Positions 24,811 through 36,072 of a stretch of 64,000 bases of DNA are shown in pieces; position 1 is the stretch's first letter, and every line of letters starts with the position of its first letter. The DNA is from Conoideocrella luteorostrata (lineage: Eukaryota > Ascomycota > Sordariomycetes > Hypocreales > Clavicipitaceae), in NCBI GenBank assembly GCA_032433595.1, contig JASWJB010000036.1, positions 124,001 through 188,000 on the forward strand, given 5' to 3'. The notes beneath the pieces are model-generated. The model saw only the letters and a list, made by a program, of their open reading frames with translations, was not told the origin of the DNA and made no database searches. The translations under genes were made by a program, and so were the position numbers.

Positions 24811-25022
24811 TTGAACAGAAGCGGAAGCAGAGGTAAAAGATGTGTTTGCAGAACGGCGTCTTGCAAACCGAGATGGCCCGGAGCTTCCGGGCTTGCGGCT
24901 AGAACTAACTCACGTCCGCGTGGCGATCATCTTGTCGGATTCGTTATCGTTAACTAGACAGCACTCCGTATATTCGGCGGAATCTCGCAATGCTTCGGAA
25001 GACATCTCACGACCCGCGGTAG

Positions 25023-25056
25023 CCGCAACGCCGCAACACCGCAACACCGCAATGCC
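25023..25056. repeat. CCGCAACAC minisatellite
   Basis: Four near-identical 8-9-base units (CCGCAACG, CCGCAACAC, CGCAACAC, CGCAATG) in a row. Confidence 0.8.
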
Positions 25057-26406
25057 GGGGGCGGGGATAGACCGTCAGCTTTTAGCCCGACGATCTACGG
25101 AGTACTTACTCATTACTCGAGCAAACGTCGAGGACCGCCGCCGCCGCTAAAGGAGCCACCAATCTACGGATAGGATACAGAGCATGGGTTAGACCTGCAT
25201 GGTCCAACAGAACACCAGGAATAACTAACAAGTAACTACGAACCATAGCAGTTACAAGAGGAAGTCCTCCGTGGTTACATCACGGAAGTTCCGTTCCACT
25301 GGGCGTGCTTAAGTCTGTGCAGTTACTTGGCGCCGGCCACGGGTTTTCTCGACGGGGCCAAGGCGATCAGATACTACACCGCCAACAAGAAGGCTCTGAC
25401 CGCTCAGCCCCAATAATACATCGTGCAGTTAGTCCGTACACCTGCATTATTTTTCGTCTCACCCTCGTGCTGCGTGGCGCAGACGGGAAAAGTCAATATA
25501 CGCTTGCTGCTCTTGCTACGCCACCAATGGGGGAAAAGACGATGACCGTGTCATACACACCAAACAAGCCGTAGGTAACTATTGTTCTTCCGTTTTTTGC
25601 TCCATTGGCCACTTCTCCGAAATCCGAATCATCTTATCATCAAACTAACATGTCAGCACGTCATGGCGTGCGATTCTTTGTCCCTGGCAGAGGCGGTGCA
25701 AGGTGCCGGTTCTGACAATACCGAAGGATTGATGGAACGGGAAGCGGCACTCACGGCCCGTCTTTTCCGAGTTGGATTCCATCGACCGAACCTCTCTATT
25801 CGTATACGGGGTACGGAGCAGCCCTACGGAGACTTTGTTAACTATACTAGTTAGTTATCATGGATAGAATCTGTCGGCTGGTTCCCAATCTTGCCCTGCG
25901 CCACCCCCCACTTGTGTTTTGCTCTTTGCTGTCTCTGTGTCCCTCTCTCTTTGCAGCGGCAACCCCGGAAGATGCCGTGCTAGTCTTAGTAACCATAAGA
26001 TGCGATTGAAGCTAAATCTTAAGCGTCATGATGTCACTCTGTGAACATGCGCCGTCGCGCCAAACTCGCTATTGGCTGTAAACGATAACGACTACAAGCC
26101 CGACAGATTATGTTTTCTATCACAATGCCAGCATGAAGAGTCGTAGTGGTGTGGTTGGGCACCACTGAGCCTCGTGCGTGCTCCCGCTTCCACCCCACTG
26201 CGACTAGCTTTATTGCTATCAGCCAAACCTCCAATATTTTCAATGTTACCTGCCAATGTACACCTGTTGTAGTTCAGCTCGGGTATAGTTACTTCGGCCG
26301 AACCAAGTTGGCGGACGGACACAACACACACAAAATGCACACGCCCATGACGTATCATTTGTGAAAGATGAGCAACAGAGGTACAAAACTACCCTTAGAA
26401 TACGAC

Positions 26407-26413
26407 TATAAAA
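26407..26413 (+). promoter_or_regulatory. TATA box of the oxalate decarboxylase gene
   Basis: TATAAAA lies 95 bases before the ATG, a fitting distance for a regulated fungal promoter with a short leader. Confidence 0.55.
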
Positions 26414-26507
26414 GCTCAGTTATAGGACCATACGAATGCTCCTGAGGATTCCTTACTCATCTTCTCACTAACACCATAAAAAGAACCCAAACCAGAGTCA
26501 CGTCGCA

Positions 26508-28080
26508 ATGCGTCTCCAAGGTGCCATGCTGCTGCTGCCCTCGACTGGACTTCTGTTGGCAACATTAGCCGTGGCAGCACCCCAGTAAGCAACCCCCCGA
26601 GCCGTATATTAATTGACTGGTCAGCAGCATTTCGATGAAGCTCACACTGACGCCTCCCTTTTCTAGAATAAAATACGGCGAAAACACAGGGCCAGTGGCA
26701 GGAGTGACGCCTCCCATTCCTACCGTCACATCCCCCTCTGGAAGTCTATACGGCGACGGAAGTCTGCTTGGAGGCAATGCCCCCCTGCCTGATGTCAATT
26801 CTGACAGCGCTGAGGTCAAAAACCCGCAACTGGTGGATGGACAAGACAGTGATGCCGATCTTGGTCTATATCTCAACTTGAACAGCGTCGAGAGGCCAGA
26901 GCCCATACGAGGAGACTTTGGCCAGACTGACAGTGGACCGAGAACATACCAGTACGAGAAGCTGAATCCGGACCTTTTTGCGCCTCCCGGAACAGATGCT
27001 GGCGCGTTGCCGAACCCAAAATGGCCATTGGGCCTTTCACATAATCGCCTCGGCTTTAAGGGCAAGTCTGGCTGGGCTCGTCAGCAGAACGTTGCCAACC
27101 TGCCGTCCGCGAAGCAAATAGCCGGCGTGGACATGAAGCTAGCACCCAATGCATACCGTGAGCTTCACTGGCACACTGCAAACGAGTGGGCTTTAGTTCT
27201 GAAAGGGTGCGTCCGGGTAGCAGCCATCAATGACGAGTCGCAGACTTTTACGGACGACTTGTGCGAAGGCGATGTCTGGTTCTTCCCAACCGGCATGCCT
27301 CACTCCATTCAAGCTTTTGACAAGGGCGTTGAGTTTCTGCTGGTGTTTGATTCGGGACAGTTCGACGAGAACGAAACCTTCCTTGTCACCGAGATGTTTG
27401 CCCGCACGCCGCGCGAAGTCCTATCCAAGAACTTCAAGGCTGATGTCGACGCCTTCAAAGACCTGCCCGCCAAGGAGTACTACATCTTCAACGGTACACC
27501 GCAGCCCGAGGACATCAAGAAGCAAAACACCACGGCTCCAGGTGGTTTCCTCGGGGGCAAAAGCTCATACTCGTATCACTGGTCCCAGCAAAAGCCACAC
27601 CAAGTCCCCGGCGGCTCCGTAAAGGTCCTCGACCCGTCAACATTCCCCGTGGCGTCAATGTTCTCGACGGCCCTGGTCACTGTCCAGCCCGGGGCGATGC
27701 GCGAAATGCATTGGCATACCACCTCTGACGAATGGGACTACTTCTTGCAAGGCTCCGGTCGGGTGACTCTCTACTCTGCACCCAGCTCCGGACAGACCTT
27801 TGACTTTACGGCCGGGGACGTCGGCTACATCCCGCGAGCTCAGGCGCACTACGTTGAGAACACCGGGACCGAGGATTTGATCTTCCTCGAGGTGCTCCTG
27901 GCCCCCAAATTTAGCGACATCTCAGTGGCACAGTGGCTGGCGCTTACTCCCAAGCAGACCATCAAGGACCATCTACACCTCCCAGACTCTTTGTTAGATA
28001 ACATTCCCAAGGAAAAGACTCTCATCAAGAAGGGAAATCCTGATCTTACTGCTCTAGCTCATGGAGGAAAGGCGTATTGA
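26508..28080 (+). CDS. Secreted bicupin oxalate decarboxylase
   Basis: Manganese enzyme that splits oxalate to formate and CO2, probably outside the cell. Exons 26508-26584 and 26667-28080 (82-base intron) encode 496 residues. Residues 1-23 form a signal peptide (hydrophobic core after MRLQGAM, ending VAAP). Two cupin domains follow. The first metal site is H193-W-H195 with E199; the second is H374-W-H376 with E381, both in the ELHWHT/EMHWHT context of the oxalate decarboxylase family. The active-site lid, Ser-Glu-Asn-Ser in the Bacillus enzyme, here reads D259-E260-N261-E262, so the key glutamate is kept. About 150 residues before the first cupin include a Pro/Gly-rich stretch. A lectin-like or oxidase relative is less likely, given both complete metal sites. 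Confidence 0.92.
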
Positions 28081-28835
28081 AGATCGTGGTAATATGTGGA
28101 AAGTTTTCGCACCAGTCCTCTCTACAGGCTATGCAGCTGTCCATTTTTGGTCGTAACCCAGGATATAGACTCAAATTATACCAAGAGGAGAATCTTTAAA
28201 ATTAATTTGTATGAATTCTGTTTTCCTAGAGAGAATATTGAGTTGTGACGTGTACGTCCGCTTCGTGATATACATGAAAAAAGACACGAGTAAAATTACC
28301 GAGACCTTGGTCCAGAAACCTTTAGGACCGCCAGCATCTAGAATTCTAAACCCTTACCAAGGAATTCGATTTGTGTGATTAGAAACTGAAACGAAACGAT
28401 TTAATCGATAGCCAGCTAGCTTTTTTGAGTCTCGCATATTTCAGGGCACATACGAGAAATCTTGTGCCGGCCAGATCAAAATTACGACTCCCAACATGAC
28501 TGGTGGATCAGATGATACGACGAATTCTTGAAGATAGCACCCTCTCAATCGAAGCAGATGAACGGGGAGATGAACTCGTGTCCAAGCCGAGCATGAGCCC
28601 CGACACCGCGAATTAATATAAGTAAAAGAGACTTAAACACAGCCATTATATTATAGATGCCTATCTATCTACCCGAGTTTGTTGCTCTCATATGCTTGTA
28701 TCAAACTAATGTCCTTCGAAAATCACTGTCCGCCTACACAGCGCCAGGTCATATACACACATGATTGTCGCTAAACTCCGATCCCAAAATCCGTCGAATC
28801 CCAGTCACTATCACCAGTTGGCAGCGGGTCTCCAT
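28081..28835. other. Intergenic, convergent 3' regions
   Basis: AT-rich spacer between the oxalate decarboxylase and MSH6 ends. No gene or clear repeat seen. Confidence 0.65.
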
Positions 28836-31800
28836 TCATAGGCACTCAATGGCTTTAAGCAGCACCTCCACGCCATTCTCGCCAATATCCCCTTTGCCAC
28901 CAATCAGGCTCCCAACGTCACTAAGAATGCCAAGCGGGATGTAGCATCCGGTCTTCGCTTTCTCCAAGCTCTCTTTTAGTCGACTGGTGTGCTCCCAGTC
29001 TCTAGCAGCAACCTCCGCTCGTTCAATCACACGGTTGGAAATACCGCACATGGCAGCGCAATGCATACCGAAGCTACCTTCAGCAACTCCGTCCTCAAGC
29101 TTGTATAAGAAGGTCACTCTCCGCTCCTCCTCGTCCACATGGATTTGCATTCTCTTCTCTTGGATTTCGGGATGATTTTCAAATTCAGTGGCCAGAGAGT
29201 GGTAGTGAGTGGCGAAGAAGCCGACACATCCAATGTGAGTTGCAACGTGGTGCAAGACAGCCTGGGCCACGGCGACTCCGTCGTATGAGCTCGTCCCTCG
29301 GCCAAGCTCATCAAGAATGACGAGCGAGCGGGGCGTCGCCTCGGAGAGGATCTTTTTAGTTTCCGAAAGCTCTACAAAGAAGGTAGACTGTGCCGCGAAG
29401 ATGTTGTCATTGGCTCCAAGACGCGACATGATGCGGTCGACCGGTGTAAGACGAGCAGAAGCCGCAGAGACGTAACACCCGATTTGGGCCATGATTACAG
29501 CCACACATGACTGTATAAAGAGCATTAGTAACGGATCGCCAGACAATATTGACTCTCGTAGAACTCACCATTCTCAAAACGGTCGACTTTCCGGCCGCAT
29601 TGGCACCAGTTAACAGATTGATTTTTGCCTGTTCCCCACCTAGTTTGATATCATTTGGTATAAAATCATCAACAGTGTTGGTCATGCATGGATGTCGCAG
29701 GTCATCAAACTCAATCACACTTCGCTCTTCGTCAACAAAATGTGGCCTGCATGCTGGCTGGCCTAAAGAAGCCGATGCCTTGGCCAAACTGACAAGACAA
29801 TCGAGCTGGGCGATAATCTTGATTGCCAGTAACCAAGTGTTGTAGTCAACGTCAAATTTCTTGAAGAGCCGCGATGCAGTTTCTTTGATAAGTTGAGAGT
29901 GCAGCTCTTCGGCTTCCTGAAGCTCCCTGACCAGTTGAGTGAGGTCGGGGAAATACCACCGCTTGACATCCTTTGTGGCAGACATTTGACGCCAACTAGA
30001 AGGCACCTTCACACTCTTTGGGGTTTCCATCTGATATATCTCTTTACCCACATCAGTGTACTTCAAACCTCGGCATTTCAGCTCTCCTTTCTTTTCACTC
30101 AACAAGTCCTCTAGTTGGCCCTTGATCTTATCCAGGCGACTCAGGCTATCGTCAAAGTCTGGCTCAATACCATGTTCAGGGATCAGCAGCTTCTCTTCTC
30201 TGGCTCTTCGGCGGTTGAATGCGCTCTTCCAGTAACTCAACGGCTCATCCAAGTTGGGCATAGACGAGATGAGTCGGTCTATAATACCGTCTGCGCCTTT
30301 GAATGCTGAGAGAAGGCTCATAGTGTATTCTATCTGCTCGAACCCTTCTAGTACTCGTACAAAGTCCTCCGGTTTGCATGCCCCCGCGTGGATACGAGAA
30401 ATCAGCCTTTCCAGATCAGGCATTTTGACCAGCTGGGATGAAAATTCCTCACGGATTGTTGGGTCGGCATTCAGCATATCAACTGCATCCAATCGCTCGT
30501 TGATGCGCTGGATATCACAAAGCGGATGAGCTACCCACTGGCGGAACAGCCGTTTCCCAAACGGCGTGATGCATCTGTTCAATAAGCTGAACAATGTTCC
30601 TTCTGTGGATCCGTTTGAGGAATTTGAGAAAAGTTCCAAGTTCATCAAAGTCTGCCCATCCAGAATAAGGGTACCATTTTTCTGGATTGGGGAATACGTC
30701 TCAAAATGTCGCTGCGAGAGCAACGGTCGCTCCAGCTGCAGAAACTTCAAATATGACACTAATGCCCCGACAGCAGACATAACCAGATCATCGTCTTGGT
30801 GTTGTTGAAGGGCCTGTGGCCAAATATCATCCTGCGACTCATCAGACTTAAAATAGTTGCCGCACTTGAGTTCGCGTCGAGTAGTGTCTGCATCCCAAAA
30901 TTCAGTGTCCGGCTTCATGCGTGTCCAAATTGTGGTCGGGCTTGTATTGTTCTTGAGAATTCGCAACACTTTAGTAGAGAGGTGCGATTTTTCAAGGAGC
31001 AGCTCACGCGGACCAATTTGTGCCACAAAGGTTTCAAATTTCGTGAGATCAACGTCATCCACGAAGCCTGAAAGCTGAAATCGCCCCGTCGCAGTGTCAG
31101 CAAAGGCGATTCCAAAAGCAGGCATGTTGTCCACCTTTGACTCTTTAATAGCGACACAATAAGCCGACATGTCATCTTGAAGCATGCCACCGTCAACGAG
31201 AGTGCCAGCAGTGAGTACGCAAGACAGCTCGCGAGAGATGACCTTGTCGGCTTTTTTCCCGCTCTTATCTTGCCGCTCACGCATCTCCTTCCCCAGATTT
31301 GTCTCCATCTGGTCTACTCTTGCAACCTTGTATTGCTTTGCAATAAACTGATTTACCCAGTGGTCTAGAGAGCTTTCAGGGACTCCAACCATTCGCATGT
31401 TGACTCTGTCAGTCATCTTGAAGTCAAATTCTTGATGGCCAATAGTGGCGTCATTTTCATAGAGCTCATAGAATTTTCCTTTTTTGAAGAAAACAATGGT
31501 GTCCCACAAATTCTGCTTGATTTCCCAATATTGCTTCTCGAATGGAGAAAACTTGTTCCAAGCCAGAGGCGGGATGAATATGGTCCTGGGGTCGTACTCT
31601 GGGTCGCCTGGAAGACGCTTCTCCTTGTCACGAATACTATTCAGCCAAGGATACCGATCCTCCGGCTCTTTAGTATGCGCCTTTTCTTTGTGTTTAGGGT
31701 CTTTGACTTTAGCACGCTCAGTGGGTGTGACAACCGGTTGCTTGTCTGATGACTCGGGATCGTAACTCCATTGGGAAGTGGTGGAAGTTGTAGGAAGATC

Positions 31801-32745
31801 AGGCATTAATTCGTCATCGAGGTCTGGGATTGATGAGTTGTCTTTGGCAGCAGCCGGTGAAGAGACATTGGAACGTTTTCGTGCCGCTTGTGGTTTCGCG
31901 GGACGCTTTCGCTTTTTAGGATGGTCGTCTTCTGAATCTTCGGAAGCAATGAAGTCGGCGATATCATCTAATAATTACAGTCAGTCTTTGACGGACAAGA
32001 CTCATCTGGTCAAATCAGACAGTCAAGCATACCATCATCGTCACCCTCGGACACAGCATCCTGTTCATCATACTCGTCCTCGTCTTTCACGACGGGGCGG
32101 GCTCGACCACGACGTCGAGGTTGAGCTCTATTGCCGTAGTTGAAGGGCTCATCGTCTTCGTCATCATCATCATCGGATGCTTCTGCGTATGATACAATTT
32201 TTTTGGCCTGCAACAAATCGGAGTTAGATAGGTAATTGGCAAGATGACGCCACCAAGTCTCAAGCCAGTGACGAACCGAGAAATCTTCGGGATAAGTTAA
32301 AACCTAGACTTGCCTTTCGTGTTGGACTACCACCAATGACAGATTCAGAAGTAGCACCGCTGGCACGTTTCGCGCTAGAATTCATCCTTGTGGGCGATAG
32401 CAGTGCATTTCTCACTGGATTCTTCGTCAAAGCAGGGTCGGCGTTCTCTTGGGAGCTGGGCGGCTCAATTGCGTCGCTGCTAGGGACGGGCGTGGAGAGC
32501 TTAACAGATGGCTTTCGCTGGGGAAGAGAGTTGGCTTTGGTGGTTTCTTGCAAGCATGAAGAGCGTTGAGAATCAGGAGAGACCTTATCGCGAGTGGTGG
32601 GGGAAGATGCAGGTCCGGGCGATGACTTCTGGAAGAAGGACATGATGGACCGCTGCTTCGCTGAAGAAGTGACAGAGCCAGCTGGCTTGGCTGCCGGTCT
32701 GGCGGGGGTGCGAGCCGTGCTCGTCTCCGATTTTTCGCCCGCCAT
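28836..32745 (-). CDS. MSH6: DNA mismatch repair protein MSH6
   Basis: Nuclear MutS homologue that pairs with MSH2 to recognise base mismatches and small loops. Four exons: 32745-32314, 32207-32033, 31967-29569 and 29510-28836, giving 1226 residues. The first intron uses a GC donor (AG/GCAAGT) and a TTGCAG acceptor; the other two are GT-AG. A PCNA-binding box QRSIMSFF lies at residues 31-38, followed by a long charged, partly acidic linker. The mismatch-contacting Phe-x-Glu is F368-Y-E370 in KGKFYELYE. The Walker A loop TGANAAGKST is at 989-998, just before the last intron, and Walker B LVILDELGRGTSSYDG follows in the last exon. Everything needed for function is present. Confidence 0.95.
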
Positions 32746-33559
32746 GATGTTGTAGAGTTATCGAGGAGACGAATCGACCATGAGTAGACACTCGTGTTAA
32801 CAATGGTGAAGTGGCTAGTTATGGCCGCGATAACTTTAAGCAATGCTCAATCAAGAGAGGTGCTTCGAAGAGAAAAGAAGAAATAAGAATAACAAGGCAC
32901 GTACAACAGACGGCATATAACGCGAGAAACAATAAAACCATGAAGATGGAAAGCAAGTTGTGGACTGGAAAACGGGACAGATGATATGGATGGTGGGATA
33001 CAATCCAGAATCCTGGTCCCGCGTCGCGCGTAAGGCGCGTCCCACCACCACCACCCCAGCTTTTTCAGAACACTGCAATCTCAGGTAGTCGCGTAAAGAG
33101 GCAGTAGCAACGGGGACGCGGGTGCTCCTGCCGATAAGACTAGACATCCAACACCGAAGCCACGTCTCACACTCCGTAGGACTATCGACTTATTTTCTTT
33201 TCATCAATCGTTGGAATTTACAGCTAAAGCTGAGCATTGCAAAATTAATATATTGTACGGAGTAACTAATCCTTTTCCCAACAGGTAAGGTAGGACGCCA
33301 ATCTCCGCCATGGAGACCACACTGACCAAAGATTCCTCGCTTTGCCATTTGCCTCTCCCAAATTCATTTTAAGAAATAGCAAGAGCAAAAGGACATAACA
33401 GTCGGTATTCATCCCTCCGTCCCAATTCCTGCACACCTCAAGGTTCACCATTGACGAAGGCGTGACATGAGCGCCGCGATTACCACCACCCTGCCTTGGG
33501 GTCTCTCCGGTTGGGTATTGTTCAACGCTTTCTTAACTCATGCATTCAAGCTTCCTGCC
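32746..33559. other. Intergenic region upstream of MSH6
   Basis: Promoter of MSH6 plus the 3' side of the next minus-strand gene. One TACGGAGTA copy at 33256. No gene seen. Confidence 0.6.
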
Positions 33560-34075
33560 TCACGCCTTCACACCTTGATGAGGCATGCTGTTATACATCT
33601 GCTGAGTTTGCACTGGTTGCTGGCCGTAATAGTTGGCAGTGGCCGGCTGCTGGACGTAGACGACATTATTTCTGGCGTGTCTCCTCTTAACAAACCAGAC
33701 AATTAGAAGGATCCAAGCAGCTATTTTGCACAGGCCAGCTATCACGAAACAGGCGACTGCGCCGTAGAAGAGGCCGTCGTTACCACTGTAGTAGGAGTAA
33801 CTAGTATACCGATAAGAGCTCGAGATGGATGTCCTTGAATAACTAGAGACCCACGCGCCAATAAGGCCACCGCCGACAATGACAAAGACGATAGCAAAGA
33901 TGAAGAACGATATCGGCCACCACTTGGACAATCTCTTAGATTGGTACTGCGGCTGCGGCTGCGGTTGTTGTTGGTACTGTTGCTGTTGCTGGTACGGCTG
34001 TTGATACGGCTGTTGGTAGGGCTGCTGGTACTGCGCGTTCGGTTGGCCGTACGAGTTGTTCATTTCGGAAGCCAT
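33560..34075 (-). CDS. Small two-pass membrane protein with Gln/Tyr/Pro repeats
   Basis: A single-exon protein of 171 residues from the ATG at 34075; the frame stays open further upstream but that part is low-complexity and unlike protein, so I treat it as leader. Residues 5-45 are built of short YQQPYQQP-like tandem units. Two hydrophobic segments follow: one starting at WWPISFFIFAIVFVIVGGG, the other FYGAVACFVIAGLCKIAAW extending into ILLIVWFV. Between them is a Ser/Tyr-rich loop, and after them a basic stretch (KRRHARNN) and a second Gln/Tyr tail. The family is not known to me. The design resembles small fungal cell-surface or endomembrane proteins. A start at MNNSYGQ, four codons later, is equally possible. 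Confidence 0.75.
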   Translation of the reverse strand: MASEMNNSYGQPNAQYQQPYQQPYQQPYQQQQQYQQQPQPQPQYQSKRLSKWWPISFFIFAIVFVIVGGGLIGAWVSSYSRTSISSSYRYTSYSYYSGNDGLFYGAVACFVIAGLCKIAAWILLIVWFVKRRHARNNVVYVQQPATANYYGQQPVQTQQMYNSMPHQGVKA

Positions 34076-34216
34076 TTTGAGCTTAGAACCTTCAGATGCA
34101 CAAAGTTGTGAAGAAAGAAGGAATAAAAGAGAAAAGGTAAGAGTGGACGGAGCACAAGGAAGTGGCAAGCTGTAAGTAGGCCAAGATATTCCGGGGCAAA
34201 GGGGATTAAATGACAG

Positions 34217-34232
34217 TACGGAGTACTCCGTA
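34217..34232. repeat. 16-bp palindrome TACGGAGTACTCCGTA
   Basis: Two copies of the dispersed 9-mer overlap head to head by two bases, giving a perfect palindrome upstream of the small membrane protein gene. Confidence 0.85.
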
Positions 34233-34871
34233 GAGTCACCAGCAATGAATGCCCAGTCACCCGGCCCACCTTTTTCACCTTTTTCCCATCTTTTACCTTT
34301 CAGCCTTGGCTGTTGTAGGTTGGTGATTCTTATTTTAATCTTGGCAAGGCGGCTTAGAAGCAGGGATTCAGCCTGCCCAGCCACGATACTCCTACCGTCC
34401 TCCGTACCTGGGTAGTCTAATTTCAATTTTCAATTTAGCACGCTGTAAAGCAGACAAAACAAGCCGCTGCGGAGACCCGGAAACTCAGCCACCCCACTAC
34501 CATCGTGGTACTAACTAGGCTTGGAGTGCACTGAGCGTCAAGTTTTCAGCTGGGCCCCGCGATGGCTCCAGCCGCAGCCAACCAAGACGCCGCACATGAA
34601 GCCATGTTGTACGGATTACTCCGTACCCCCATCTCGTGTTCATATCCGAAATACGCCATATTGGTGGCGCACACACCAATGCGCTGCCCTGTGTGGCTGT
34701 CAGATGCTAGTAGCAGAGCCTAATCTCTCCAGTTGAAGCCTGTTGGTTACTCCGTAGTTCCTGTGGCCATCAGTAGCTGTATTTCTGAATTGCAGCCGCT
34801 CAACTTCACCCCCCTACTCCGTGCATTTACTCTAAAAATAAAGCTTGTCTTCCTCCGCAGCGAGTCCGTAC

Positions 34872-34921
34872 AATGCAATAAAATGCAATAAAAATGCAAT
34901 AAAAATGCAATAAAAAATGCA
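34872..34921. repeat. Tandem repeat, AATGCAATAAA units
   Basis: Five units of 10-12 bases that vary only in the length of the A run. Confidence 0.85.
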
Positions 34922-35248
34922 TCAACCCCTCGCATACATATCTAGCGTAGGAACATTGCAGGGGCTAAACCAGTCCAGTCACCGCAAGGTTATTTAGTAC
35001 GTACAATAATAATACCCTCCATGGAACTGAGTCTCTAACTGGCATCCTCACCGGAGTATGAATACTTCCTTTTGTGTGTCAGCGCCTGATGTCTGGCGGC
35101 CCCACTGCTAACTACAAGGCGATTTCAACAATCAGGCGGCCTCGCTGTGAGAAACAATAGATTGTACGACGTAGACATGTACTAAAGGCAGCACTGGACG
35201 CTGCAACATGAAGCCATTCACACATCTACGGAGTAACTAAATTCATTA

Positions 35249-35890
35249 TGGGAGGCATCTTTGGCCGCATCTTTGAGTCTTTCCAAGATGCCTGAAATGC
35301 CATTGATAGCACCACAAGAGAGCTTGGATTTAACCTCGCAGTTTATACCCAGCGCACAAATGCAAAAAATCAAACGAGAATTACTTACGATGCTGCAAAG
35401 GTCGTACCTATCGAGGCCAGCCAGTCAATAGGACACATCTTGGCAAACGTCGCACCCGAACATCGTCCCAAATGTCAGAATGCAATTATAAGCTTAGGGT
35501 CAAGGTCTTTAACGGCAATTGCCACGAAATTCAACGCCCGCTACGCCCCGAAGAGCAGCAAGACAACCACGATCTCGCCGACGCAGCAGCTTTCCCGCGT
35601 TTTCGGCGTGCTATAATTGAGGAAAGGAAGCAAGAGATTATTACTACGTATAATACCGGGCAGGCCCCTGCTGAGCTTCTCTAAATTTCAGTCCGAAGGT
35701 GACGACTAAACCGCGCAAGTCACACGATACGACATACACAATCTTATCCAGCGTCACCAGCTAGAGGAACTAGAACATCGCGATTCTGGCGGGCAAATTG
35801 TATCGCAAGAGCCCTCAAAGAGCCCTCAAAGTCAATTCGGAACCTCGAATGGCGTCAACTTATCACATCGGGACAGCAGCACATCATAGC
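35249..35890 (+). pseudogene. Decayed, frameshifted gene of unknown family
   Basis: Protein-like sequence continues through three frames. Frame one starts MGGIFGRIFESFQDA, hits a TGA, then continues NAIDSTTRELGFNLAVYTQ and on to APEHRPK near 35470. From there the sense moves to a second frame (MSECNYKLRVKVFNGN, later AAAFPRFRRAIIEERKQE) that ends in a stop at about 35684. A third frame then reads QVTRYDIHNLIQRHQLEE and SGGQIVSQEP to about 35890, after an in-frame TAA. The composition is that of a real soluble protein, charged and helix-prone. A short duplicated unit (AGAGCCCTCAA twice) lies at 35808-35831. I do not recognise the family. Confidence 0.55.
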
Positions 35891-36072
35891 TAGCTTTATA
35901 ATTTACTTTGTTGATAAGAAAAGAAGTGTGAGACACATCCTACCTGTTCACTATGCAAATTACTACGGGAGACCGGTATTGGACGTGAAGGGATGCTAAA
36001 TAATCCATCCCATTGCTAGGCATTGCTTCAGATATCGCCGATACTGCGCGATTCAGCTCGATAAGCCTGCTG

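Larger units (their letters stand above)
22087..26507. other. 4.4 kb gene-poor region
   Basis: No confident gene. It contains a (TA)n tract (24255-24289), an A-rich minisatellite (24775-24810), a CCGCAACAC minisatellite (25023-25056) and one TACGGAGTA copy (25096). On the minus strand around 23730-24330, short fragments in shifting frames have hydrophobic, membrane-like stretches, for instance 43 codons from an ATG at 23861 to a stop at 23733. These may be remains of a membrane-protein gene but I cannot name one. Confidence 0.5.
34076..35248. other. Intergenic, rich in TACGGAGTA copies
   Basis: Contains five exact copies of TACGGAGTA or its complement (34217, 34224, 34617, 34748, 35227). The first two overlap to form a 16-bp perfect palindrome. 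An AATGCAATAAA tandem repeat runs at 34872-34921. No gene seen. Confidence 0.6.
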
